Source: Oehlia diaphana (taxonomy: Eukaryota > Glomeromycota > Glomeromycetes > Glomerales > Glomeraceae). Taken from it: 64,000 nucleotides of DNA. Below, piece after piece: positions 46,701-59,060 of the stretch. Within the stretch, counting starts at the first letter, position 1; the number at the start of each line of letters is the position of its first letter. Position numbers and translations under genes: made by a program. Location: the NCBI GenBank assembly GCA_003833135.1, contig QZLH01000485.1, forward strand, positions 7,785 through 71,784, written 5' to 3'. The notes under the pieces are model-generated. The model ran no database searches and was not told where the DNA came from. It worked only from the letters and a program-made list of their open reading frames with translations.

Positions 46701-49679
46701 TATTTTTACTTTAGACTTAAAGTTTATTTAGTTTATTTATAAGTTAATTAGAAATTACTTTAGATTTTATTTTTTCTTCTTTTGATAAATTATTTTTATA
46801 AATAACATGTGATTTTTTTTTTTTTTATACTGTAATTCTTTAACAAAAGAAAATTCACTTTATTAGAACTCTAAAATAATTATAAACATTAAAATTTATT
46901 TGTTATTACACAATATATTGTATAAAAAAATTTTACCTTGTATGATTTTTTTTTTCTTTGTTAATTTATCTTTTACTATTACTATTATTGATATTTTTTT
47001 ATCTACTAGAAGTTTAGAACTACTTTTTTGTATTTACTAATAAATTTTTAGAAATCTGATTTATTTTTAAATTTATTTGAAGGTCCATATGTATTTATTA
47101 CTTTGTATAATATATTATAATCTTTTGATATAACTTTTTTTTTTCAAAATTTTTTGAACTACTGAATTTTTTTCATAATATTTTTATAGCTAATAGGTTT
47201 AATATTCAGAGTTTTTGCTATACTGTAGATACTTTTATATTTTTATTTTTACAATTATTTCATTTTTAATTCTTCAAGTTCATCATCATCAATTTTGATA
47301 TTATCAATATCATTTCTCTTTTTAGTATTATTACTTACCAAAGAGAATATTTGATTTTCATTTGATAAATCATTTGAAATAATTTTATTATTATTTGAGC
47401 TTATTGAACTTTTTTTTTCTATACCATTGAATTTGGCTATTATAAATATTATAAAAGGTATAAGAAAATGATTTTTTAAAGTTACTGTTATAATCAAACT
47501 TGTCATTAGTACTAAACAGATATTTATTTGTTTTTAGAAATAATTAATTTAATTTAAAAGTTTATTGATATATTTGTTATCTATATTTTAGATATTTAGT
47601 TCTTTTTGGTTATTTATTTTTATCATATTTACATACTTTTATTGTGAAATTTCAAAATAATATAAGCATTTTTGATACAATAACATGTGCCTAAAAGGTA
47701 TTTACAATTAAATTTTATTATTTGAATAATTTTTATAATAAATACAAAATTTATTTCAACTTCTTTTTTGTATAATATTTATAGAATTCCAAAAAATACA
47801 TAAAAAGATCACATTTGAATTTGCTTAAAATAAACTAAAATTTCTATAAAAGCTTATCTTTTTTAGATAGTACCAGCCTAAATTTTATTGTCCATTTTAA
47901 TATTGGCCAGCATTATCATAATTTTAACTCTGAAAAGTTGTTTATTTTAGGACAAAATTTTACCAATCATTTATGACCTTTATATGTATTTTTTGGATCC
48001 TATATTTATTATTAAAATATATATTAAATTAAAAAAATAATTAGAACTAGTGAAATACAGATAATTTGACTAATAATTGCTCAAAAAATTTTATTTTTAG
48101 TAATTTTTAGTATTTTCAATAAATCATCTGATTATACTAATTCAAAAATAGTGATAAATAAAACAACTGTTTATTTTTTAAAATTGGTATAATATCTTAT
48201 TTAGATTTAAAGATAAAAATGATAAATATAAAAATAATAATCATAAAAAGAGATAAGGACTTAAATTAACAATTTCAGTCAACTTTTGATATTTTAAAAT
48301 TTGATTTATTAAAATATAATATCTTAATATTATATTATAAAGAATATTTAATGAAAGTAATATATATCTAATTAGAGGAGAAAATATTTTATTTAGTACT
48401 AAATATACTTTAGATAGGGTTAAGTCTTGAGTTTTATGTACAGTTAGGGTAAAATAATTCTGAAGAAGAACCTTTAATAAAGTTCTATTTATCTTAATGT
48501 AGTTAAGAGATAAATCAGTGTAGAAATATAAAAACTATTTGTTATTAAAATATATAGATATTCATACTGTACTAGCTAAAATATATACTGAATTTCTCTT
48601 TTAAAAATACTACATTTTCTTTCTTAAAATCTTTAATTTGAATTAATATATTTTAATTAAATAATATAAAATTTTACTTTAAAATATACTATTTTCGTTA
48701 AGTTAGCATTGTCTTAATCTTACTAGTTATTATTACTGCAATTTCCTTTACAGTATATTCTTGCATTGAACATAATGAAAGTTTTTATTTTTAATTTCAG
48801 TGAAATATAATAAAAAATAAATAATCTAATATTATGAATTTTTATAATTTTATTTTTTTTAAGCTTTTAAATTTTAAATATTATAATTTGTTTATTTTAA
48901 GAGAAAAAAAGGAGAAATACAAAGCAATATAAATTTTTTTTATAAAAAAAAGTGGCTTTGCTATAATCACAAGAAAATAATAGTAATAAAAAAGAAATCT
49001 CTTACATTTTTCATAACTTTTTTTACAAAATTCCTATATCTCATACTTCCTTATAACTAGGAAACAGAAACTGTTGTAAATCCAGAGCGAAAAAAAGTTA
49101 TAAATAAACCTTTATCTGATGTAACACAAATTTATTTTCATCTGATGTAGCATGAAATTTCAATGATGTGATGTGTGCGAATAACTGGATATTGTCATGT
49201 GATATTATTTGACATAGTTCTTTAAAAATATATATAGTCCTTCGCTTCGCTCTGAACAAAAATATATAAAATTACAAAATTATTATCTTAAATAAAATAT
49301 GTGATAAATCTTATATTTTTATAAACAAAAAAAAAAAATAATAATAAATTTTTTTTAATAATTTACAGAAAAGAGATATTTTACTTTTTTAATAAAAAAG
49401 AAGTATAAAAAAAGGAAAATTTAAAAATAATTTAGACTCATATAATTTATAAAAAATATTTTTTTACAATTTACAATATATTTAAATAATCAAAATAGAG
49501 CTGCATATTATTTATAAGTTGTAAAAAAGTTAAAACTAAAATAAAAATGATAATTAAAAATTTTTTTTTTTATTTATAAAACATATTTTTTATAAGTAAA
49601 AATTGGATAATTTAATCTAAATTTGATTCAAATAAAAATCAAAAAAAAATCTAAATTTTAATTAATTACTTATTCTATA
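43796..49679. other. CpG-poor, AT-rich noncoding sequence
   Basis: No supported gene. An 83-codon minus frame at 47255-47506 has an Asn/Ser-rich middle and acidic end (KIDDDELEELKMK) but no domain, and could be a fragment of an unknown element. CG dinucleotides are rare throughout. Confidence 0.5.
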
Positions 49680-50200
49680 CATCAGGAAATTTGTTTAGGC
49701 GTAATTTAGTGTAATATTTTGGAGGTGGTGTAAAATTTTAAAATTTTACACTAAAAACGTAATATTACAAAAGCTTACGCTCTTAAATTTGAATAATTAT
49801 AGTAATTTAATAATATCTTGCTATCTACTGATCTAATCAAGACGATTTATAGCTCATTGGAATTAGCTTATTAAGATAAATTAAATGGTAGTAAAATCAC
49901 ATCTTTACATTTGATAGATAACTTTCTATTAATTTAAAATTTATTGCATACTATAAAGCATTCTATCAACTGTAGAGATGCAATTTTACTACCATTTAAT
50001 TCGTTTTAATGAACTGATTTCAATAAGCTATAGATTGTCTTGATTGGATTAGTACATAGTAAGATATTATTAAATTACTATACTTATTCAAATTTAAGAG
50101 CGTAAACTTCTGTAATATTACATTTTTAGTGTAATATTTTGAAATTTTACATCACCTCTGAAATATTACATTAAATTATGCCTAAACAAATTTCCTGATA
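49680..50200. mobile_element. 521-bp foldback element
   Basis: The left end CATCAGGAAATTTGTTTAGG and right end CCTAAACAAATTTCCTGATA are inverse, and the two halves pair over about 230 bp each, including AATGGTAGTAAAATCACATC against its inverse GATGCAATTTTACTACCATT. The turn is the short AT-rich stretch around 49930. TA borders both ends. No open frame. It is probably a non-autonomous foldback DNA element. Confidence 0.85.
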
Positions 50201-52964
50201 TAAAGAATTAAAGAATATAATTTTTCACCATATTTTCTCAGGCAGATTCAATTAAAAAAAATATATGTTGCAAGTATTTTAAAAATCTTAATTCAAGAAC
50301 TTTATGAGAACATAAAAATAAAAATAATATAAAATTTTTTTAATAAAATTTATAAAAGGAATTTGTAAAACATTTCACAAATTTTACAGATTACAGAATA
50401 GGAAAAAATACCACTTATTATTTAGAGTATAGTGAAGGATTATTTATTATTTAGAACTAGATAAATTTGTAACACTGGTTTAATTTATATGTTTAATTTA
50501 TGTATTTTTCTTTCCTTCTATTTATGTCATTATAATTTATCATTTTTATTCTCTGCTTATTTTCTTTTATGTTTTGTATCACATTTTTTAAAATAATTTA
50601 CTACACTATTTCGTATATTACAAATATTAATAGTATTAGTTATACTGCATAAAAGATGTGACATTTTATACAAATGGCAAATAGAGATTAAATTAAAGTT
50701 GCATGTTATAAGTATTAATTATTATATTTTGAATTACAACCTAAGCAGTTGTAATATTATAAATATAAGTTATAATTTGGTTGTAAATACTATACTATTA
50801 TATTTAATTAAAAGATGATAATTCTGATTTACAACTATTATAATTATTTAATTTTTAGATTACAATTATTTATGACAGGCAATACTGGATTAAATCACAA
50901 AAAAATTGGCACTAATACAAATATAAACAATATGTCTAAACTATTCCAGAAAAATTCTTTAATTACATGACAATTTTGCTGATTATTTCTTAAAATAGCT
51001 AATTAATTTTGTCAATAAAAAAAAGATTCAAATAAAATTTATCACATACTTTATACAGCTTTAAAATTTGCAAAATGTATGTATTTTTGCCTTTTGAGCA
51101 AGTTTACTTAAAATATTAAAGAGGATTTTAAATGCCATTTTTGCAAAATTTATTATTTTGAAAATATATATATAAAAAGCTAAAGATTACTCTAGGTAAA
51201 TTTATAGAACATGTAAAATTATGGAATATATAATTTAAATATGTATAAATTTATATCTTCAAGTTTTATTTAAAAAAAAAGATTTTCCAGTGATATTTTA
51301 GAAAATAATGAGCAAAATTGTCATATAATTAAAAAATTTTTCTAGATACTGTTAGAATAGTTAATGTGTTCGCTACCATCATATAATTATGTGATAAAAT
51401 TATTACCTATATTACATAAGGTAGTGTAGTAAATTTACTTCATTTATATTTTATATACATATCCATTTATATATATATATATTAAGTGATGGCTTAATGG
51501 TTTTCATTTCCCTAGTTTTATATACTATAATGAATTATATTATTAGTTTTAAATTTTAATTAATAATTTATTATATTTAAAATAAAAAAAGTTTATCCTT
51601 TATTTTTTTATTAGATTAATTAAAATAAAATTTGTTATTGCTATATTTTTATAATATTATGAGTCAAATGATAATATTTGAATTTAATATATTATTATAA
51701 ACTTTTATATACTTTTGTATATAAAATTTAATCTTATTTAGAGTAATTTACTTATTAAAATTGAAAAAATTATTATATTAAATAGATAGTAATTTATTTT
51801 ATTTTAATCTAATTATTAGATAAAAAGAAAGTATTAAAAAATTAAAAAATTAAAAGGTATAAATCAGTAGTATAAAATATATATATTAAAATATAAAGTA
51901 AATTATTTATACTGTATTAATCCAGAAGATTGGTCCTATGCGTGCCGCCGTGCCCACTATTTTTTTTTTTATTGTACAGTAATTTGTTAAAATTAGTTAA
52001 AAATTATTATAATTAATTAATTAATTCATTTTTACTAAATTTATTACTTTAAAACATAAAATCAATATCTAGCTATATAAACGAATTTCTTTGCATATTT
52101 TAAATTCTGAATTCCAAGATTAGTCAATTAGGGAATATACGGAATATGCGGGATTTTAATTACCGATATTTTTATGTGACATAATAAGTATTAACACTTA
52201 CTTCTTAATGACTTATTTATTGGATGGGGAGATACCCGATATTTATTTTCCACATAAAATAAATAATAAACAAAATTGTCAAATTACTCAAATAATGATA
52301 ATTCCGGTCAAGATTAGCGAGTCACATGGAAGAACGTAATTTTCACATGATCAATTCTGATCTTATTGTCTCGCAAATTATTGATATCACAAATGACGTA
52401 TCAGGTATAAAAATTCCCCAAACTCAGTATTACGGATTACTGCATTTATTCATATAAAAAGAAGCAAAAAAAATAATATTTCCCCTTAATTCACCCTTTT
52501 GCCTAAAAATATGACGGTAAAAATCTATTTATAGAAGGTGAATTCTGTATATTCTGTCTACATTAAGAAAATTGTAACAATGTAATATAATTATTTTAGG
52601 AGATTGATATAATTTATATATAATATGTATATATTTTTTTTTTAAGAAATTACCCCGCCCCTTTTCCAATTATGAATCTATAATTACCCCGACCTTCCAT
52701 TCTTTTTTCTTTTTTTTTTCTTTTTATTTACTCTCCTCTTGTTTTTTTTCTGGTTGGGGTATTTATATATACGTATTTTTTTTCATGTTTTATTAAAACA
52801 GGATTTAATGATATAACAAGTTTTCTAAAACAAATTTTTTGCGGATTATCTAATTTTTTTCGAATTGCAACTGTTACAAAATTATTCACTTGAAAAGAAT
52901 TTAATTTTATTAATTTTTCAATTCGATTAAAAAAAAAGACTATTATAACATTTAATTAAGAAAT
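50201..52964. other. CpG-poor sequence, then chitin synthase upstream region
   Basis: Up to ~51.9 kb this continues the CpG-poor block. From ~51.94 kb CG returns (TGCGTGCCGCCGTGCCCAC). The last 300 bp hold a C/T-rich tract at about 52690-52740 and a TATTTATATATACG element near 52760, about 200 bp before the ATG. No gene. Confidence 0.55.
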
Positions 52965-55900
52965 ATGGATGAGTTTTATAAACCACCATATACATCATCA
53001 TCAACGATGATACCACCATCACGTACACCACCACCTTTATTAAATGCACCATTAAATCCATCATCAGCGATTTTTAATGCAGTTTTACAAAATAATGTAG
53101 GATTAGTTAGATCTATATTAAATCAAACACAATTTAATCCGAACAATTTAAGAAATAAAGATGGCAAAACACCATTAATGGTAGCAGCTTGTGAAAATTG
53201 TTCTGATGTTGTAAAATATTTAGTTAAATTATCAAATGTTGATATTGACTTACAAAATAATGAAGGTGAATCAGCATTATATCAAGCTGCTTCTATGGGT
53301 AATGCTGAAGTGGTTGATATATTAATAGATGCTAATGCTAATGTTGAATGTTATAATAATGAAAATATTACACCACTTATTATTGCCGCTTATCATGGCC
53401 ATGCCGAAGTTTGTCGTATTCTTATTGACCATGGTTATGCCAACGTAAATTTTCAAGATAGTTCTCAAAAAACCGCTTTATCATTAGCTTGTTTTGAAGG
53501 TCATGTTGAAGTAACTAAAATTTTATTGGCTCGAGGTGCAAATGTGCGCATTACGGATAAGGTATAAAATTCAATTATTTGACATTATCATGATTTTAGA
53601 ATATTTCAATTTATTAATTTTCTTTTATTTTTTTTTTAAAAGTATGGATGGACTGCATTAATGTTTGCTTCTTATAATGGACATGAAGAAGTATGTCAAT
53701 TGTTATTGGAATATAATTCAGATAGTTCAGTTAAAACGATTAACGGAAAAACGGCAATTATACTTGCACATGACGCTAAACATACTAATGTAGCAAATTT
53801 AATTGAGAAATTCAATAATAATAATAGTAGTAGTAACAACAACAACAACAATAATAACAATAACAATAATAACAATAATATTAAAAATATATATAATGAT
53901 TATTATAATAAGCCCATACCACCATCTTCTCTACCGCCTCCACCTCATCGGTCAAATAGAAATTCTCTTCAGAGAACACCAGAAACATTTCCTACAGCGG
54001 CGCCACAACAACCAATTGAATCAAATTTTACAAATCAAAATTTCTATACAAAAGATCCATTTAATAATAATAATGCAAGAGGTTATTTGATGCCATTAAA
54101 TCGTAGGGATTCAAAACGTACAAAACTTCAACGTAAGAATCTTGATTCACAATATTTTAATAATATTCCAGTAACTAATAATAATACAAGTGGAGGAAAA
54201 TCTCATACAATAACTACACCACATTTAAAAAATGATATGGCACCGAGAGAAAATAAAACCCCATGGGTAATATTCTCATTAATTGTTACAGCATGTTTTT
54301 GTGATCCTTGTCTTTCCATCATTGGTAAAATGAAAGATCCTAACGTACGTCAAGCTTGGCGTGAAAAAGTAGCTTTAGTAGTCATTATATTAATAATATC
54401 ACTGATTATGGGATTTTTAGCATTTGGATTGGCGGCAGTTACATGTGGAGCCAAAAAACTTGAATTTTATAAAGAAGATGTATATGAGAAATTTGGACCA
54501 AATCAACCAAATCAAAAAATGCATATCATTCACGGAAAAATTTATAATACTGGAGAATATATACTTTTTGGTAGTCATCGTCCATTAACACCTCCAATTA
54601 CCGATGACCTTTTAAAACCTATAATATTTCCAACATTTGGACAAGATATATCGGATTATTTCCCTGTGAATAATGAAGCTATAGGATGTCCTTTTACTCC
54701 TAAAAATAATGGACCAATTTGTAATCAAGCAATTGAAACAAACAATTCATTATTACATTGTCATACTTCAACTGATTCATTGAACAAATTAAAGGAATTT
54801 GATATAAAGGAAAATGTTATTTACTCTTGGGAAAATATAACACAAACTAATACTACACTATTGGTTTTTGATAATTCAGTATATGATTTAGGGAAATATC
54901 TTGATCCTTCGAATGGAGATAAATGGCTTGGAGATGACAGCGTTACAGAATGGCTTAAAGGTCTTCTTGGTAAAGATTCAACAAAAGAAATCGTTCGAAC
55001 TAAAAGAGGAAAAGATATTGCAAAATGTTTACCTAATTTTATAGTTGGAAAAATTGAAGGGACTACAATTGGATGTTTTGCAAACGATTTAATAATTATT
55101 GTAATGATAGTCGTATTTAGCGGAATTTCTTTGATTAAATTTATTTCTGCTGTAGCATTTGATTGGTTATTATCCTGGCAACTTGGTAAATTATCAAAAA
55201 AACCAATAACTGATGATATAAGATCACACATTTTATTATTAGTCACGTGTTATTCTGAAGGGGAAAGTTCAATGCGTACAACACTTGATTCATTAGCCTG
55301 TTCGGATTATTCCGATAAACATAAATTATTATTAGTTATTGCGGATGGTAATATAACTGGATCAGGTAATGATAGATCAACTCCACAAATTTGTAAAGAT
55401 TTAATTGAACCATTCGATTTATCCGATTTCGAACCTCCAGTACCACAATCATATTTAGCCATAGGAGATGGTGAAAAGCAACATAATATGGCGGAAGTTA
55501 TTATTGGTTATTATAATTGTGATGGACATCGCGTTCCAATATGTTTAATTAATAAAGTTGGTACTCCAGAAGAAAGGAAGGGATCTAAGGCTGGTAATCG
55601 CGGCAAAAGAGATTCACAGCTTATATTAATGAAATGGATCAGTAATATATGTTTTAATGAACGCATGACTCCATTAGAATTTGAATTATTTGAAAAGGTA
55701 CGAACGTTAACAGGAGTAACACCTGATAGATATGAGATGATACTCATGGTGGATGCAGATACGATAGTAATGAAAGATAGTGTTAGTAGAATGGTAGCAG
55801 CAATGGAACGTGATCCAACTGTTATGGGACTTTGTGGAGAAACTAAAATTGTTAATAAATCAACAAATTGGGTTACAATGATACAAGTATTTGAATATTA

Positions 55901-56895
55901 TATTTCACATCATCTTGGAAAATCTTTTGAATCAATGTTTGGTGGTGTAACATGTTTACCGGGATGTTTTTGTATGTATCGTATAAAAGCACCAAAATAT
56001 GATGGATATTTTGTTCCTATACTTGCTAATCCTGATATTGTAGAATTATATTCTTCAAATACTGTTGAAACATTACATCAAAAAAATTTATTACTTCTTG
56101 GAGAAGATAGATATCTTACAACTTTGATGTTAAGGACGTTTCCAAGACGTAAAATGATTTACGTTCCAAAAGCAATATGTAAAACAGTTGTACCTGATGA
56201 ATTTAAAGTATTATTATCACAAAGAAGAAGATGGATAAATTCTACAATACATAATTTAATGGAATTAATTCTTGTACCACAACTTTGTGGTCTATTTTGT
56301 TGTTCTATGCAATTTGTCATCTTTTTGGAATTAATTGGAACAGTAGTATTACCTTCTTCTTTATTATTTATGTTTTATTTAATTATTGTAGCCGCTAAAG
56401 GTGTTAATGTTACCTTACCTTTAATTTTTATTGCTGCTACTTTCTTTTTACAAGCTTTTCTGGTTGTATTTACATCTCACAAAATTATGTATCTTTTTTG
56501 GATGCTCGTTTATATCTTGGCCATGCCAGTTTGGAATTTTATTTTACCAGTTTATGCTTTTTGGCACTTTGACGATTTTTCATGGGGAGCTACACGTAAA
56601 ATTGCTGGTGAAGATAATGGTCATGGAGGAAATAAGTCAGATTTATTTGAAAGAAATCAAATTCCAAGAAAGAAATGGGTTGAATGGAAACTTGATAATA
56701 ATAATGATAACGAAAAAAATGAAAAGGATTATCCTTCACAATTTATTCAAGATCCATATATTCAAAACAATCATTCCCCACCAATATCGAATAATTCAAA
56801 CAATTACAATATTCATAATGCAAATAATGCAAATGACTTTTATAATAATTTCCATAATTTTAATAATGAAAAACATAATGGTGATGATAAAAACA

Positions 56896-56962
<67 letters not shown>

Positions 56963-57038
56963 TCAAAACATTATTGGCACAAGACCTATGGGTCCAAGAA
57001 GTCCAGGTCAAAAAAAGTTTGATATAATGAAATTTTAA
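52965..57038 (+). CDS. Ankyrin-repeat chitin synthase (division 2, class IV/V-like)
   Basis: Two exons, 52965-53561 and 53643-57038, join in phase through an 81-bp intron (GTATAAA...TTAAAAG), giving 1330 residues. A Pro/Ser-rich start is followed by six ankyrin repeats at ~35-255 (DGKTPLMVAACENCSDVVKY, NITPLIIAAYHGHAEVCRIL, and YGWTALMFASYNGHEEV across the splice). A poly-Asn stretch (~257-280) and a long P/N/R-rich linker come next. The membrane part opens with TPWVIFSLIVTACFCDPCL (~405) and RQAWREKVALVVIILIISLI (~433). A cytochrome-b5-like segment follows (~490-580). The catalytic domain has LLVIADGN (~765), MVDADT (~901), GEDRYLTTLMLRTF (~1019) and the product-site motif QRRRW (~1059). Several TM helices follow to ~1170, then another poly-Asn run (~1285-1306). 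It polymerises UDP-GlcNAc into chitin at the plasma membrane. There is no myosin motor. The ankyrin fusion is the unusual feature. Confidence 0.93.
53815..53880 (+). repeat. AAT/AAC trinucleotide run encoding poly-Asn
   Basis: In-frame mixed AAT, AAC and AGT codons after the last ankyrin repeat. The mix of synonyms suggests an older or interrupted repeat. Confidence 0.9.
56898..56960 (+). repeat. Pure (AAT)n microsatellite in the C-terminus
   Basis: About 21 or more uninterrupted AAT codons give poly-Asn shortly before the stop. The purity implies a hypervariable length. Shadow frames on both strands here are isoleucine or asparagine artefacts. Confidence 0.95.
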
Positions 57039-57610
57039 ATTATTTTATTTTGGAGGTAGACGGTATTTGTATTATATATCCACTTGGGTTCATTATAGAA
57101 GACATTTAAATATGTAATGATTTTCTTCTATTTAAAATTTCTGTAATATCTTGTATTTTATTTGTAATTAATAAATTTAATTGAAATAATTGACGATCAC
57201 AAATGAATATATAATTATTATTGTTCGAATACATTGTGACTAAGTGGCGGGTACTAAAAACAGGTTCAGGAAGCAATTCTAGAAAATAAGTGATCCCAAT
57301 GAATTTTGATTTTTATAGGTTGTCCCCTTGTCCATTTGGGAACTTCTATATACGATTAGTTGATTTTAAGTATTATATATATATATATGAGTTCATACGA
57401 TCGAATTTAGCGATCACGTGAGCATTAGATAATCAAAATCATAATTTAAAGTTTTATAATGAAATATTTATAATACAATGAACTTATTTAAAAAAAATTA
57501 CATATTAAGCGTATATTTAAAATAGTACTCCTAACGAATAATTTTTGCACTATATATTACTATATATTTAAACCTTTTTTTTTAAAAAAAAAAAAAAATT
57601 TTATCATAAA
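57039..57610. other. 3' region between convergent genes
   Basis: It separates the chitin synthase (+) and the 7TM gene (-) stop codons. AT-rich with a short AT microsatellite near 57380. No gene. Confidence 0.6.
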
Positions 57611-58948
57611 TTAACAATCTAATGATCCATAAGTTTTCGTAGAGGAAGAACCCATCAAATTGTCAGGATTTTCTTCAATGATTTGTGTTCTATACTCATT
57701 TACAATATATACCATGGCGTTACCGATTCCACCAAAATTAATACCTATTTTAAATATTGAAAATAACATTTAATTAATTATTTAAAAAATTATTATCATC
57801 AAATGCATGTTTTTTACTTACCTAAAATTAATAATGCTGCAAAATATGTTTTCGTTAATTTATCATTTATTTCAAAAATTGACGAAAAATTATATATCAA
57901 AATGCAAGTCTATATAAAAAAGAAAAATTTCAATATCATTAATTTATAAATAAGAAATTTAATAAATTTAATTTATATTTACCCATTGTAAAAGGAATAC
58001 TAATAAATAAGAAGCGGCATTTCGCACAATACGCGGATGAGTAGGTGTATATTTCTCAATTATAATCATTTGATTCATATTTGAGTTTTTAAGTTTACAG
58101 TATATTAATATAGTAGAGAATAATACACTTATAATAAATATTATATTAGATAAATATATAATTTCTCCTTTCGGTTGATTCGCACACCTAATATAATTAA
58201 AAATTGGATCATTTTAGCATCCATTGTCATTATTTAAAAAAATTTCCTATCATAATCAGGATTTCTTACCATAAACTTCGAGGTTCATATCTATTTAAAC
58301 CGAAAATAGTTGCAACCCAAGAAATCAAAAATAATAATTTCCATAATTTCCAATCATATTTTCCAGTTTTTTCATTCAAATCAGTATTTTTACATATTTT
58401 CAAATAAATTAAATATGCAAAAGACATAACTGAAAGTAGATTTAATGTTAAAAAACTTGGTGAAAATCTTCCTGTTATATCACAAATTGCACCAGGCTTT
58501 AACATGTTTGTACAAGTGAGTACCTATAAAAAAAAGAATGGATTTTTTTTTAATAGGGCGAATGGGCGATATTAATTAAATGTATGTACTATATAAAAGA
58601 AATATAATCACGTTACCATGTCAATGATTTGCATTACAGCAAGAAGACCATCTATTTAAAAAAGTATATAAATATTGTGTAAAAATAATAATAATAGGAA
58701 AGTTTTTGACGAAATTATTAAAGATAATACATACTTGAAATAGCAATATATAAAGAAAATTTTGTATCTAAAGGTAAAAGTAAATATTTTCCAATTTTAC
58801 ATTTTTTATAATAAACGCGATAGCTAACTTCAATACATCCTATTAAATTTACTGAATTAGCCAATATTAAAATAATTGGTATTGGATCATAAGTTATACT
58901 CTTATGTGAAGATGAAAATAAAATATGTGTCGGTTTAATATGTCCCAT
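57611..58948 (-). CDS. Seven-transmembrane receptor-like protein
   Basis: Six exons read from splice signals and phase: 58948-58735, 58651-58617, 58523-58270, 58187-57983, 57909-57822 and 57744-57611, giving 309 residues. Seven hydrophobic segments are visible: IPIILILANSVNLIGCIEVS, FSLYIAISNGLLAVMQIIDM, LTLNLLSVMSFAYLIYL, LWKLLFLISWVATIFGL, IIYLSNIIFIISVLFSTILI, ASYLLVFLLQWTCILIYNF and YFAALLILGINFGGIGNAMV. The N-terminus is short, and the C-tail is ~25 residues with a S/T cluster (MGSSSTKTYGSLD). The count, short loops and small-residue-rich last helix suit a GPCR-like receptor at the plasma membrane, perhaps cAMP-receptor- or Git3-like. No diagnostic motif fixes the family, so ligand and G-protein coupling are unknown. 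A TATAAATAG box lies ~105 bp upstream. Confidence 0.82.
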
Positions 58949-59051
58949 TTTTCACGTAATAATTTTATTTTATTTTTTTTTTGAAAATAATTGGAAAAAA
59001 ATAATTGGAATAATTGAAATAATTAATGAGAAAGATTCTACTTTTCTTGCT

Positions 59052-59060
59052 CTATTTATA
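59052..59060 (-). promoter_or_regulatory. TATA box of 7TM gene
   Basis: TATAAATAG on the minus strand, about 105 bp upstream of the ATG at 58948. Confidence 0.5.

Noticed and set aside
47255..47506. 83-codon minus frame with acidic end
   Set aside because: No domain, and it lies in a decayed repeat block; kept only as a note.
54821..55246. 141-codon minus frame inside the chitin synthase
   Set aside because: Antisense shadow of a strongly supported catalytic gene.
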